This document shows positions 1 to 6,326 of a stretch of 6,353 bases of DNA, one piece after another. The DNA lies in assembly GCA_011391855.1 (NCBI GenBank), contig JAABPT010000093.1, forward strand, positions 1-6,353. Direction: 5' to 3'. This DNA comes from Burkholderiales bacterium. Lineage in GTDB: Bacteria; Pseudomonadota; Gammaproteobacteria; Burkholderiales; Burkholderiaceae_C. The notes beneath the pieces are model-generated. The model was not told the origin of the DNA. It searched no databases and saw only the letters and a program-made list of their open reading frames with translations. The translations under genes were made by a program, and so were the position numbers. Each line of letters begins with the position of its first letter. The stretch's first letter is position 1.

Positions 1-87
1 GGCGCCGCAATGCGGGCACTTGCCCAGCCACTTGGCGTTGCTGCCGCCGCATTCGCGGCAGGTGTAGACGGTCTTGGGCGTGGCCAT
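1..87 (-). CDS. radA: RadA/Sms DNA repair protein, N-terminal fragment (runs off the left edge)
   Basis: RadA is a RecA-like ATPase/helicase that acts in homologous recombination and branch migration. Only its first 29 residues are here. They read from an ATG at 87-85 on the minus strand as MATPKTVYTCRECGG followed by SNAKWLGKCPHCGA. The four-cysteine zinc finger (C10xxC13 and C24xxC27) and the KWLGKCPxCG signature are the hallmark of the RadA N-terminus. The Walker A, KNRFG and Lon-like domains would lie outside the window. No strong Shine-Dalgarno is seen upstream of this ATG, but the start matches where RadA proteins normally begin. The gene diverges from the cas operon, so it is a chromosomal housekeeping flank and not part of the CRISPR system. 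A zinc ribbon of some other protein is possible but unlikely given the whole signature. Confidence 0.9.
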   Translation of the reverse strand, partial: MATPKTVYTCRECGGSNAKWLGKCPHCGA

Positions 88-187
88 GCGAGCATTGTGG
101 GGGCGCCGGTGGAAGCGAAGGATGCCGTCTCGCAGGCTCACCATTTGAGCGACCGGGGCCGCATCATCGGCGCAAGGAGCCACAGAT
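88..187. promoter_or_regulatory. Divergent intergenic region between radA and cas3
   Basis: This 100-bp gap must hold the 5' regulatory region of both radA (leftward) and the cas operon (rightward), because the two are transcribed away from each other. I see no convincing sigma70 promoter. The best rightward pair is TTGTGG at 95-100 and AAGGAT at 118-123 with 17-nt spacing, and it matches only about half of each consensus. No clear operator palindrome or terminator is visible. An in-frame TGA at 146-148 closes the cas3 frame upstream, so cas3 cannot extend to the left of it. Confidence 0.5.
174..179 (+). promoter_or_regulatory. Shine-Dalgarno of cas3
   Basis: AAGGAG lies 8 nt before the TTG at 188. 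Between the in-frame stop at 146-148 and position 188 there is no ATG, GTG or other TTG in this frame. This ribosome binding site therefore decides in favour of TTG 188 as the cas3 start. Confidence 0.85.
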
Positions 188-2515
188 TTGAACTTCATCG
201 CCCATGGCCCCGGCCACGACCTGGTCGACCACTTGACGGCCGTTGCACAAGGCGCTGCTGCTGCCGTTGACACGGCATCGGCCCCCTGGGCCCACCTGGC
301 CGGCCTGTGGCATGACCTGGGCAAGTTCCGCCCAGGGTTCCAGAGCTACGTCCGGCAGGACGACGAGGCCCACATCGAAGGCCGCGGCGTCGTCGGCCGT
401 GACAAGACGCATTCGGCGGCAGGCGCGGTCCACGCGCTGCAGACGCTGGGGGAGCGCTTCGGCGAGCCCGGCCGGCGCGCCGGCTGGCTGCTGGCGCACC
501 TGATCGCCGCCCACCACGCGGGGCTGTACGACGCCTCCACTTTGAGGGAGCGGCTGATCGGCGGTGGACAGGCCGATAGCGATCGCGAACACCAGGAGGT
601 CGTGGCCGTCTGTGCCAGCCATGCGCCGGAACTTCTGGCGCTGCCAGGGGCGCTGGACGCGAGGTCGCTCCTGCCAGCCATCCCCGGTCTGCGCGAACGC
701 GAACCGTTGGCGCAGTCGTTGTGGCTGCGCATGCTGTTCTCGGCGCTGGTCGATGCCGACTTCCTGGACACCGAGGCCTACCTGAACCGCGGCCGCGCCG
801 AGGCTCGCGCAGGTTTTCCTCCGCTGGCCGACTATTTGACCCGGCTGGACGCGCATCTCGACGGGATGGCCGGCCGGGTGCGTGCTGCTGGCCGCGCCGA
901 AGAACCGGTGATGCGCGCCCGCGCCCAGGTGCTGGCCGATTGCCGCACCGCCGCCGGCCAGCCTCCCGGCGTATTCAGCCTGCAAGTGCCCACCGGCGGC
1001 GGCAAGACGCTGGCTTCGCTGGCCTTTGCGCTGCGCCATGCGGTGGCGCACGGGCTCCAGCGCGTCATCGTCGCCATTCCGTACACCAGCATCGTCGAGC
1101 AGACCGCCGACGTGCTGGGCGGCATCTTCGGACGCGACAACCTCGTCGAGCACCACAGCCAGGCCGACACCGCCGCCGAACGCGAGACCGCGCGCTCGCG
1201 CCTGGCCTGCGAGAACTGGGACGCGCCGCTGGTCGTCACCACCAACGTGCAGCTGTTCGAAAGCCTGTTCGCCGCGCGCACCAGCCGCTGCCGCAAGCTG
1301 CACCGCGTGCAGCGCAGCGTGATCATCCTGGACGAGGCGCAGACCTTGCCGCCTCCGTTCCTGCAGCCGACACTGGATGCGCTGCGCCTGCTGGTGAAGC
1401 ACTACGGCGCGACGCTGGTGTCGTGCACCGCCACGCAACCGGTGCTCAGCGACATCACGCGCTTCGACCCGCGCGCGAGCCTGCGTGGCCTGACCCGCAG
1501 CGGCGACAGACCACGCGAGATCGTGCAGGCCGTGCAGCCCTTGTATGCGCAGCTCGAGCGCGTGCGGCTGCACTGGCCGGCCGACCTGGGCGCGCCCGAG
1601 GAGATTGCCGCCGTCGCCGCACGGCTGGCCGCCGAACCGGCGGCGCTGGCCATCGTCAATACCCGCCGCGACGCGGCCGATCTGGTGCGCACCCTGGACG
1701 CCGTCGCACCCGATGGCGAGCCCACGTTGCACCTGTCGGCGGCCATGTGCGGCCAGCACCGTGCCGACGTCATCGCCCAGATCCGGCACCGCCTCGACGT
1801 CCGCCAAGACGGCGGCGCAACCTCCTTGCGAGTGGTGGCCACGCAACTGGTCGAGGCCGGCGTGGACATCGACTTTCCGGTCGTCTTCCGCGCCCTGGCT
1901 GGGCTGGACGCCATCGCGCAGGCCGCCGGGCGCTGTAACCGCGAAGGCCGGCTGAGCGCGCGCGGCGGCCGGGTCGAGGTCTTCGTGCGGCCCATCCCGG
2001 CCATGCTGGCCGCCCTGGTGCGCGCCGCGCAGGCCACGCGCGCCGTGCTGGGCGACGCGCGACCCGAGGCGCTGCCGCCTGAGTTGTTTGCCGACTACTT
2101 CAAGCATTGGTACGCGCAGTTCAGCACCGACGAGAAGAAGGTGTTGCCCATGCTCCAGGCCAGCCCGGACTTCGACCTGCAGATGCGCAGCGCCGCCCGG
2201 GCCTACCGGCTGATCGACGACCAGGACCAGGTGGCCGTCGTCGTGCCCTACACGCCGGACGGCGGCGCCGACCCGCGCCACGGCCAGGCCCTGGCCGCAC
2301 TGCGGGCCGGCACGGCCGAGCGTTGGCACCTGCGCGTGCTCCAGCGCAGCGTGGTGCAGGCGCGGCAACGCGAGGTGCTGGCCGGGCTGGAACGCGGCGA
2401 CTTCAGCGAGCCGGTGCCCGGCTGGTTCGTGCTGAACGACGAACCGCGCTACAGCCGGCGTTTCGGCCTGCTGGCCGAAGGTGCGGTGCTGGACGCGCCG
2501 AGCCTGGTCCAGTAA
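188..2515 (+). CDS. cas3: Cas3 helicase-nuclease, type I-C (HD nuclease fused to SF2 helicase)
   Basis: Cas3 is the effector that Cascade recruits once an R-loop forms. It nicks the displaced strand and degrades DNA 3'-5' while hydrolysing ATP. The 775-residue protein has the usual I-C length and order. The N-terminal HD nuclease shows H15, the HD pair H42-D43 with K46 (WHDLGK), H75, H104 and H109-H110 as metal-site candidates. The helicase follows: Walker A VPTGGGKT (residues 267-274), motif Ia IPYTS (297-301), Walker B as DEAQ (382-385), motif III SCTAT (412-416), motif V around QLVEAGVDID (553-562) and motif VI QAAGRCNREG (578-587) with R582 and R585. The remainder, about 600-775, is the Cas3 C-terminal domain. 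All nuclease and helicase motifs look intact, so the protein should be active. It starts with TTG, supported by AAGGAG at 174-179, which may keep its level lower than Cascade. It is the first gene of the operon, 32 nt before cas5c. Confidence 0.97.
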   Translation: MNFIAHGPGHDLVDHLTAVAQGAAAAVDTASAPWAHLAGLWHDLGKFRPGFQSYVRQDDEAHIEGRGVVGRDKTHSAAGAVHALQTLGERFGEPGRRAGWLLAHLIAAHHAGLYDASTLRERLIGGGQADSDREHQEVVAVCASHAPELLALPGALDARSLLPAIPGLREREPLAQSLWLRMLFSALVDADFLDTEAYLNRGRAEARAGFPPLADYLTRLDAHLDGMAGRVRAAGRAEEPVMRARAQVLADCRTAAGQPPGVFSLQVPTGGGKTLASLAFALRHAVAHGLQRVIVAIPYTSIVEQTADVLGGIFGRDNLVEHHSQADTAAERETARSRLACENWDAPLVVTTNVQLFESLFAARTSRCRKLHRVQRSVIILDEAQTLPPPFLQPTLDALRLLVKHYGATLVSCTATQPVLSDITRFDPRASLRGLTRSGDRPREIVQAVQPLYAQLERVRLHWPADLGAPEEIAAVAARLAAEPAALAIVNTRRDAADLVRTLDAVAPDGEPTLHLSAAMCGQHRADVIAQIRHRLDVRQDGGATSLRVVATQLVEAGVDIDFPVVFRALAGLDAIAQAAGRCNREGRLSARGGRVEVFVRPIPAMLAALVRAAQATRAVLGDARPEALPPELFADYFKHWYAQFSTDEKKVLPMLQASPDFDLQMRSAARAYRLIDDQDQVAVVVPYTPDGGADPRHGQALAALRAGTAERWHLRVLQRSVVQARQREVLAGLERGDFSEPVPGWFVLNDEPRYSRRFGLLAEGAVLDAPSLVQ

Positions 2516-2547
2516 GGTTGCCAGGAAAGGGAGAGGGAAAGAAGACG

Positions 2548-3219
2548 ATGGACCACCAACGCTTCGTTCTGGACGTGCGCGGCGACTGGGCCTGCTTCAC
2601 GCGGCCCGAGATGAAGGTCGAACGCGTCAGCTACGACGTCATCACGCCCTCGGCGGCGCGGGCCGTGTTCGAGGCCATCTTCTACAAGCCGGCCATCCGC
2701 TGGCAGGTGCGCCGCATCGAGGTGCTGGCGCCGATGCGCTGGATGAACCTGCGGCGCAACGAAGTGGCGTCGGTGATCTCGTCGAGTAACGTGCAGCGGG
2801 CCATGAAGCAAGGCGTGGGCGACCTGGCGCTGTACGTGGACGAAGACCGGCAGCAGCGCGCCACGCTGCTGTTGCGCGACGTGGCCTACCGGCTGCACGC
2901 CGACCTGGCGGCGCGGCCCGACCGCGAAGACCGCTCGCCACCGGCCAAGTTCTTCGAGATGTTCGAGCGCCGCGCGCGCAAGGGCCAGTGCGTGAACCAG
3001 CCTTACCTGGGTTGCCGCGAGTTCGCGGCGCGCTGGCGGCTGGTGGACGATCCGGCCGGCGAACCGCCGCCGATCGACGAGACGCGCGACCTGGGCTGGA
3101 TGCTGCACGACCTGTACTTCACGAACCCGGCCGACCCGCAGCCGCGGTTCTTCCGCGCGCAGATGACCCAAGGCGCGATCGAGGTGCCGGCGTTCGAAGG
3201 GCAGGAGGTGGTGCGGTGA
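2548..3219 (+). CDS. cas5c: Cas5c (Cas5d), type I-C pre-crRNA endoribonuclease and Cascade subunit
   Basis: In type I-C no Cas6 is present. Cas5c cuts the pre-crRNA in the repeat and stays bound to the 5' handle at the foot of Cascade. The 223-residue protein begins MDHQRFVLDVRGDWACFTRP, has the RAMP fold typical of the family, and carries the conserved stretch VSYDVITPSAARAVFEAIFY (27-46) and KPAIRW (47-52). Y46 falls where the catalytic tyrosine of the Bacillus halodurans enzyme lies. That enzyme also uses a Lys-His pair at 116-117. Here residues 116-117 are Leu-His (in DVAYRLHADL), so H117 may be the counterpart, but the lysine is not obvious without an alignment. I chose ATG 2548 because it matches the family N-terminus and follows a purine-rich stretch (GAGAGG at 2531-2536, AGAAG at 2540-2544). 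The frame is open further upstream, but that is a shadow of the cas3 end. The stop overlaps the cas8c start by GTGA, which suggests translational coupling. Confidence 0.95.
   Translation: MDHQRFVLDVRGDWACFTRPEMKVERVSYDVITPSAARAVFEAIFYKPAIRWQVRRIEVLAPMRWMNLRRNEVASVISSSNVQRAMKQGVGDLALYVDEDRQQRATLLLRDVAYRLHADLAARPDREDRSPPAKFFEMFERRARKGQCVNQPYLGCREFAARWRLVDDPAGEPPPIDETRDLGWMLHDLYFTNPADPQPRFFRAQMTQGAIEVPAFEGQEVVR
3203..3208 (+). promoter_or_regulatory. Shine-Dalgarno of cas8c inside the cas5c end
   Basis: AGGAGG lies 7 nt before the GTG at 3216. It supports GTG 3216 as the cas8c start and not an ATG or GTG elsewhere in the open frame. The site sits in the last codons of cas5c, so ribosomes finishing cas5c can restart on cas8c. 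Confidence 0.85.
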
Positions 3220-5051
3220 TCCTGCAGGCACTGGTGGACTACTACGAGCGGAAGCGGGCGATCGACCCAGGCGCGGTGGCGCCTGCCGGGTGGGAATATC
3301 GCGAAATCGCGTTCTTCATTGACGTTGGGGCCGATGGCTCTGCCGTTCTCGTCGATCGACGGTCACCAGAAAGGCGGCGCGGGGAACCGCTGCTGGTACC
3401 CGCCGCGCAGATACGCTCCGGGAACGATGCCTGGAAGCATCCGAACCTGCTCTGGGAGCACATGGGCTTCGTGTTCGGCTGGCAGAAGCGAAAGCCAGAT
3501 GGCTCCCCTGACCCGGCGGACAACCCGGACAAGGTCGCAAAGCAGCACCGGGCCTTCAGGGACCGGTTGAGTGCCCTGGCGGCGCACCATCCAGATTCGG
3601 TCGGGTTGCAGGCCATTCAGCGGTTCTACGAGACGACGGCATTCGCGGAGCTGCAGCCGGCTGATGTACGCGAGGCGCTTCGCGGCGGACAAGGATTCAA
3701 CCTTACCTTCAGGCTTCGAGGTGCCGTCGAGCCCGTCTGCCACGAGCAATGGGTCGCGAAGGAGTGCGCGCTCGAGCAACCATCGGACGAACCTGGCAAC
3801 GCTGTCGCAGGCGGGGCCTGCCTAGTGACAGGCAAGGTGGGCGCCATCGCACGGCTGCATCCCAAGATCTCGTTCGTCACTCAAAAGCCGTCGCCGCTGG
3901 TGGCGGCCAACACGAACGAGGCTCCTGCTTACGGCTCCTATGGCAAAGCACAGGCACTCAATGCGCCGGTGTCCACCGAGGCAGCGTCGCAGTACACCTT
4001 GGCGCTCAACGCCCTACTAGGGCGCGGCTCGCCGAACAAGGTGCAGATTGGCGACGCCACCACCGCCATCTGGGCCGACCGAGAGGATGCGGTCGAAGCC
4101 GACCTCGTCGGCCTCTTCGACGACGACCCCGACGCGCATGTGAATGCTGTGAAGCAGCGTCTGGAAGGGGCGCGCAGCGGCAGCCGCGGCGCCGACGACA
4201 CCGCCCTGCGTTTCTTCGTGCTCGGCATGGCACCCAACGCCTCGCGCATCGCCGTGCGGTTCTGGTTCCACGAGACCTTCGAACGCCTGGGCCCGCGCAT
4301 CCTGCAGCACTTCGACGACCTGCGCATCGTGCGCCAGTCCGACCGCGACGCGGCCACGCCGGCCCTGTACTGGCTGCTGCGGTCCATTGCGCCGCAGGGC
4401 AAGGCCAACAATATTCCACCACGCCTGGCGGGCGAGTGGATGCGTGCCATCCTGGAGGGCAACCCCTACCCGCCGGCGCTGCTCAATGCCGCGGTCAACC
4501 GTTGCCGCGCCGAGCAGGCCAGCGACGGCTTCGGCGGCAATGTGCCCTACCTGCGCGCCGCCATCCTGAAGGCCTGCATCAACCGCGAACACCGCCGCCG
4601 CCACGGCCTGCCGCAAGAATTCCAGTTCATCCGGGAGGAACTCGACGTGAATCAGACCGACCCAGGCTACCGGCTCGGCCGGTTGTTCGCCGTGCTCGAG
4701 CGCATCCAGTCCGCGGCGCAGCCCGGCATCAACGCCACCATCCGCGACCGCTACTACGGCGCCGCGTCCAGCACGCCCGGCGCCGTATTCCCCACGCTGA
4801 TGCGGTTGAAGAATGCGCACCTGAAGAAGCTCGCGCCCGGCCTCGAATCGTTCTTCGAGAAGCTCGTGGGCGAAATCTGCGGCAGCCTGGAGCAGCCGGC
4901 GCTCGACGAATTTCCGCGCCAGCTGAACCTGCACGCCCAGGGCCTGTTCGCGCTGGGCTACTACCACCAGCGACAGAGCCTTTACGCGCGCAAGGACGCC
5001 GCCAACACCGAAACCGACACCGACACCGACAACGACACCCAGAAGGACTGA
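3216..5051 (+). CDS. cas8c: Cas8c large subunit of type I-C Cascade
   Basis: Cas8c is the large subunit of Cascade. It reads the PAM, helps open the duplex and docks Cas3. The 611-residue protein begins [13 protein letters not shown], the usual I-C start, and has the family's length. Recognisable stretches are the CLVTG motif (202-206) followed by IARLHPKI (211-218), the run around [16 protein letters not shown] (250-265) and [11 protein letters not shown] (277-287). The C-terminal helical part (about 478-611) is the region known in type I-C to be made separately as Cas11c. The start is GTG 3216, in a GTGA overlap with the cas5c stop and 7 nt after AGGAGG. Two oddities: roughly residues 29-268 use far more A/T-ending codons than the rest of the gene (see the separate patch entry), and the protein ends in a Thr-Asp tail encoded by a hexanucleotide repeat. 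No frameshift or internal stop is present. cas7c follows after 2 nt. Confidence 0.95.
   Translation: MILQALVDYYERKRAIDPGAVAPAGWEYREIAFFIDVGADGSAVLVDRRSPERRRGEPLLVPAAQIRSGNDAWKHPNLLWEHMGFVFGWQKRKPDGSPDPADNPDKVAKQHRAFRDRLSALAAHHPDSVGLQAIQRFYETTAFAELQPADVREALRGGQGFNLTFRLRGAVEPVCHEQWVAKECALEQPSDEPGNAVAGGACLVTGKVGAIARLHPKISFVTQKPSPLVAANTNEAPAYGSYGKAQALNAPVSTEAASQYTLALNALLGRGSPNKVQIGDATTAIWADREDAVEADLVGLFDDDPDAHVNAVKQRLEGARSGSRGADDTALRFFVLGMAPNASRIAVRFWFHETFERLGPRILQHFDDLRIVRQSDRDAATPALYWLLRSIAPQGKANNIPPRLAGEWMRAILEGNPYPPALLNAAVNRCRAEQASDGFGGNVPYLRAAILKACINREHRRRHGLPQEFQFIREELDVNQTDPGYRLGRLFAVLERIQSAAQPGINATIRDRYYGAASSTPGAVFPTLMRLKNAHLKKLAPGLESFFEKLVGEICGSLEQPALDEFPRQLNLHAQGLFALGYYHQRQSLYARKDAANTETDTDTDNDTQKD
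3300..4019 (+). other. Low-GC3 patch within cas8c (possible recombinant segment)
   Basis: Counting codons by hand, 62 of 240 codons in this stretch end in A or T (GC3 about 74%). In 4200-4799 only 19 of 200 do (GC3 about 90%). Overall GC is about 64% here against about 69% in 4201-4800. The right boundary is near 4020, where A/T-ending codons become rare. The left boundary is vague, near 3285. The reading frame is unbroken. This is an inference from base composition only. Confidence 0.55.
4634..4638 (+). promoter_or_regulatory. Internal Shine-Dalgarno for Cas11c within cas8c
   Basis: GGAGG, in the context GGGAGGAA at 4633-4640, lies 8 nt before an in-frame GTG at 4647. Its strength and spacing match the ribosome binding sites of the neighbouring cas genes. 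That is unexpected for a coding interior unless it serves an internal start. Confidence 0.8.
4647..5051 (+). CDS. cas11c: Cas11c small subunit, made by internal initiation in cas8c
   Basis: In type I-C systems the Cascade small subunit is not a separate gene. It is translated from a start inside the 3' part of cas8c, and its copies line the belly of the complex and hold the nontarget strand. Here GTG 4647 is codon 478 of cas8c, in frame, preceded by GGAGG at 4634-4638. It would give a 134-residue, mostly helical protein beginning [20 protein letters not shown]. The [12 protein letters not shown] start is the pattern I expect for type I-C Cas11c, whose usual length is about 120-130 residues. 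The extra length is explained by the Thr-Asp tail. The product shares its stop with Cas8c, 2 nt before the cas7c start. Expression itself is inferred. The start signal and frame are seen directly. Confidence 0.85.
   Translation: MNQTDPGYRLGRLFAVLERIQSAAQPGINATIRDRYYGAASSTPGAVFPTLMRLKNAHLKKLAPGLESFFEKLVGEICGSLEQPALDEFPRQLNLHAQGLFALGYYHQRQSLYARKDAANTETDTDTDNDTQKD
5007..5036 (+). repeat. Hexanucleotide tandem repeat (ACCGAC) at the 3' end of cas8c/cas11c
   Basis: There are five 6-bp units: ACCGAA, ACCGAC three times, then AACGAC. They encode [10 protein letters not shown] (residues 598-607 of Cas8c), followed by TQKD and the stop. Because the unit is a multiple of three, gain or loss of units changes tail length without breaking the frame. 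Both Cas8c and Cas11c carry the tail. Confidence 0.85.
5043..5047 (+). promoter_or_regulatory. Shine-Dalgarno of cas7c
   Basis: AAGGA lies 6 nt before ATG 5054, within the last codons of cas8c. It supports coupled translation of the most abundant Cascade subunit with Cas8c/Cas11c. Confidence 0.75.
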
Positions 5052-5053
5052 CC

Positions 5054-6049
5054 ATGCCGCTTGCCCACCGCTACGACTTCGTGCTGCTGTTCGACGTGAA
5101 GGACGGCAACCCCAACGGCGACCCCGACGCCGGTAACCTGCCGCGCATGGACGCAGAAACCGGCCACGGTATGGTCACCGACGTTTCGCTGAAGCGCAAG
5201 GTGCGCAACTTCATAGCGATGACCAAGGAGGCTGACCAGAAGCAGCCCGACCCGGAAGGCGCACTCGATGCCGGACAGAAGCGCTTCGAGATCTACGTGC
5301 GCGAGAAGGCCATCCTGAACCTGCAGCACCAGCGGGCCTATTCGGCGCTGAAGCTCGATCCCGTGCAGGCCGAAGCAGCCGAAGGCGAAGCCGCCGAAGC
5401 ACCGAAGAAGACAACCGCTAAGGGCAAGCGCAAAGGCACCGGCGACGAGGTGGACAAAGCGCGCGCCTGGATGTGCCAGAACTTCTTCGACGTGCGCAGC
5501 TTCGGCGCCGTGATGTCCACCGGCACGAATGCGGGCCAGGTCCGCGGCCCGGTGCAACTGACCTTCGCCCGCTCCATCGACCCCGTGGTGGCGCTCGAAC
5601 ACTCCATCACCCGCGTCGCCGTGGCCACCGAGGCGGAAGCCGAGAAGCAACAGGGCGACAACCGCACCATGGGCCGCAAGCACACCGTGCCCTACGGCCT
5701 GTACCGCGCGCACGGCTTCGTCTCGGCCTTCCTGGCCAGGCAGACCGGCTTCGACGACGCCGACTTGGCGCTGCTGTGGCAGGCCCTGGAGAACATGTTC
5801 GAGCACGACCGCAGCGCCGCGCGCGGCGAAATGTCCACGCGCGGCCTGTATGTCTTCGAGCACGAAAGCGAACTGGGCAACGCACACGCCCATGCGCTGT
5901 TCGACCGCCTCGTCGTTACCCGTGCCGACGGTGGCCACACCCCGGCACGCGACTTCGGCGCATACTCGATCACGTTCGACGGCCGCGCGCTCGGCGTCGG
6001 CGAAACCGCCGACGCCGGCCCGGGCGTCAGGCTCATCCGCAGGGGCTGA
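5054..6049 (+). CDS. cas7c: Cas7c (Csd2) backbone subunit of type I-C Cascade
   Basis: Cas7c polymerises along the crRNA spacer to form the Cascade backbone, seven copies in the known I-C structure. The N-terminus (residues 6-25, [20 protein letters not shown]) is the strongly conserved family start, and [20 protein letters not shown] (30-49) follows. Further signatures are [20 protein letters not shown] (136-155), [18 protein letters not shown] (160-177), LEHSITR (181-187), the [20 protein letters not shown] run (201-220) and [18 protein letters not shown] (251-268). At 331 residues it is longer than the usual 285-300 or so. Much of the excess is a low-complexity Ala/Glu/Lys-rich insert at about residues 103-133, between the [11 protein letters not shown] segment and the DKARAWM segment. 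The start at ATG 5054 is supported by AAGGA at 5043-5047. The next gene starts 4 nt after its stop. Confidence 0.96.
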   Translation: MPLAHRYDFVLLFDVKDGNPNGDPDAGNLPRMDAETGHGMVTDVSLKRKVRNFIAMTKEADQKQPDPEGALDAGQKRFEIYVREKAILNLQHQRAYSALKLDPVQAEAAEGEAAEAPKKTTAKGKRKGTGDEVDKARAWMCQNFFDVRSFGAVMSTGTNAGQVRGPVQLTFARSIDPVVALEHSITRVAVATEAEAEKQQGDNRTMGRKHTVPYGLYRAHGFVSAFLARQTGFDDADLALLWQALENMFEHDRSAARGEMSTRGLYVFEHESELGNAHAHALFDRLVVTRADGGHTPARDFGAYSITFDGRALGVGETADAGPGVRLIRRG

Positions 6050-6053
6050 GATC

Positions 6054-6305
6054 ATGGACTGGCAAGGCCGCATCGTCACCACGCCCGACACGCTGTTCGG
6101 CCGCCCACGCGTGGCCGGCACGCGCATCGGTGTCGATTTCATCCTGGACTTGCTCGCCTCGGGCTGGAGCAGCCAGCGCATCCTCGACGAATACCCTCAT
6201 CTCAAGCCTGAAGACCTGCAAGCCGTGTTCTCGTTCGTGCGCGACTGCCTGAAGGACGAGGACTTCGTGCTGCTGGCCAAGGCCGCCGACGGTCAGCCCG
6301 GCTAG
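6054..6305 (+). CDS. DUF433 family protein, probable antitoxin
   Basis: The 83-residue protein matches the DUF433 pattern throughout: an N-terminal strand ending in TTPDTLFGRPRVAGTRIGVD (9-28), then a small helix-turn-helix-like bundle FILDLLASGWSSQRILDEYP (29-48) with LKPEDLQAVFSFV (50-62). GxPxVxGTRIxV, LLxxGxS and IxxxYPxLxxEDL are the family's key positions. DUF433 proteins are often paired with a downstream DUF5615 PIN-like protein and are regarded as VapB-like antitoxins. The role here is inferred from that pairing. ATG 6054 is 8 nt after AGGGG (6041-6045), which lies inside the cas7c end, and only 4 nt separate it from the cas7c stop. It is therefore in the cas operon and likely translated with it. 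The slot is normally held by cas4 in type I-C loci. A stand-alone regulatory role cannot be excluded. Confidence 0.85.
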   Translation: MDWQGRIVTTPDTLFGRPRVAGTRIGVDFILDLLASGWSSQRILDEYPHLKPEDLQAVFSFVRDCLKDEDFVLLAKAADGQPG

Positions 6306-6326
6306 ACATCGAAACAGGGCAGGGCC

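Noticed and set aside
145..167. TTGAGC at 145-150 with CATCAT at 162-167 as a cas promoter
   Set aside because: The spacing is only 11 nt and the -10 match is poor.
10..270. An 86-codon plus-strand frame over the radA start and the intergenic gap
   Set aside because: It lies opposite the radA zinc finger and runs into cas3 out of frame. The conserved RadA signature is on the minus strand.
721..1938. A 405-codon plus-strand frame inside cas3
   Set aside because: It is an Arg/Ala/Pro-rich frame-shifted reading of cas3 with no motif and no ribosome binding site of note.
164..2368. A 734-codon open frame on the minus strand opposite cas3
   Set aside because: Its translation has no recognisable domain and is rich in Arg, Gly, Ala, Gln and His. 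Long antisense frames are common opposite GC-rich genes with G/C third positions. The plus strand carries the complete Cas3 motif set.
2107..2547. Upstream extension of the cas5c frame into cas3
   Set aside because: The extra residues are a frame-shifted reading of the cas3 C-terminus. The family N-terminus and the purine-rich ribosome binding region place the start at ATG 2548.
2988..3215. Upstream extension of the cas8c frame into cas5c
   Set aside because: It is an out-of-frame reading of cas5c. The AGGAGG and GTG at 3216 give the conserved Cas8c N-terminus.
4017..4967. A 316-codon minus-strand frame opposite cas8c
   Set aside because: It has no recognisable domain and is explained by the GC-rich third positions of cas8c on the other strand.
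4982..6181. A 399-codon minus-strand frame opposite cas7c and the DUF433 gene
   Set aside because: It crosses two well-supported genes, and its translation is a low-complexity mirror of them. No family is recognisable.
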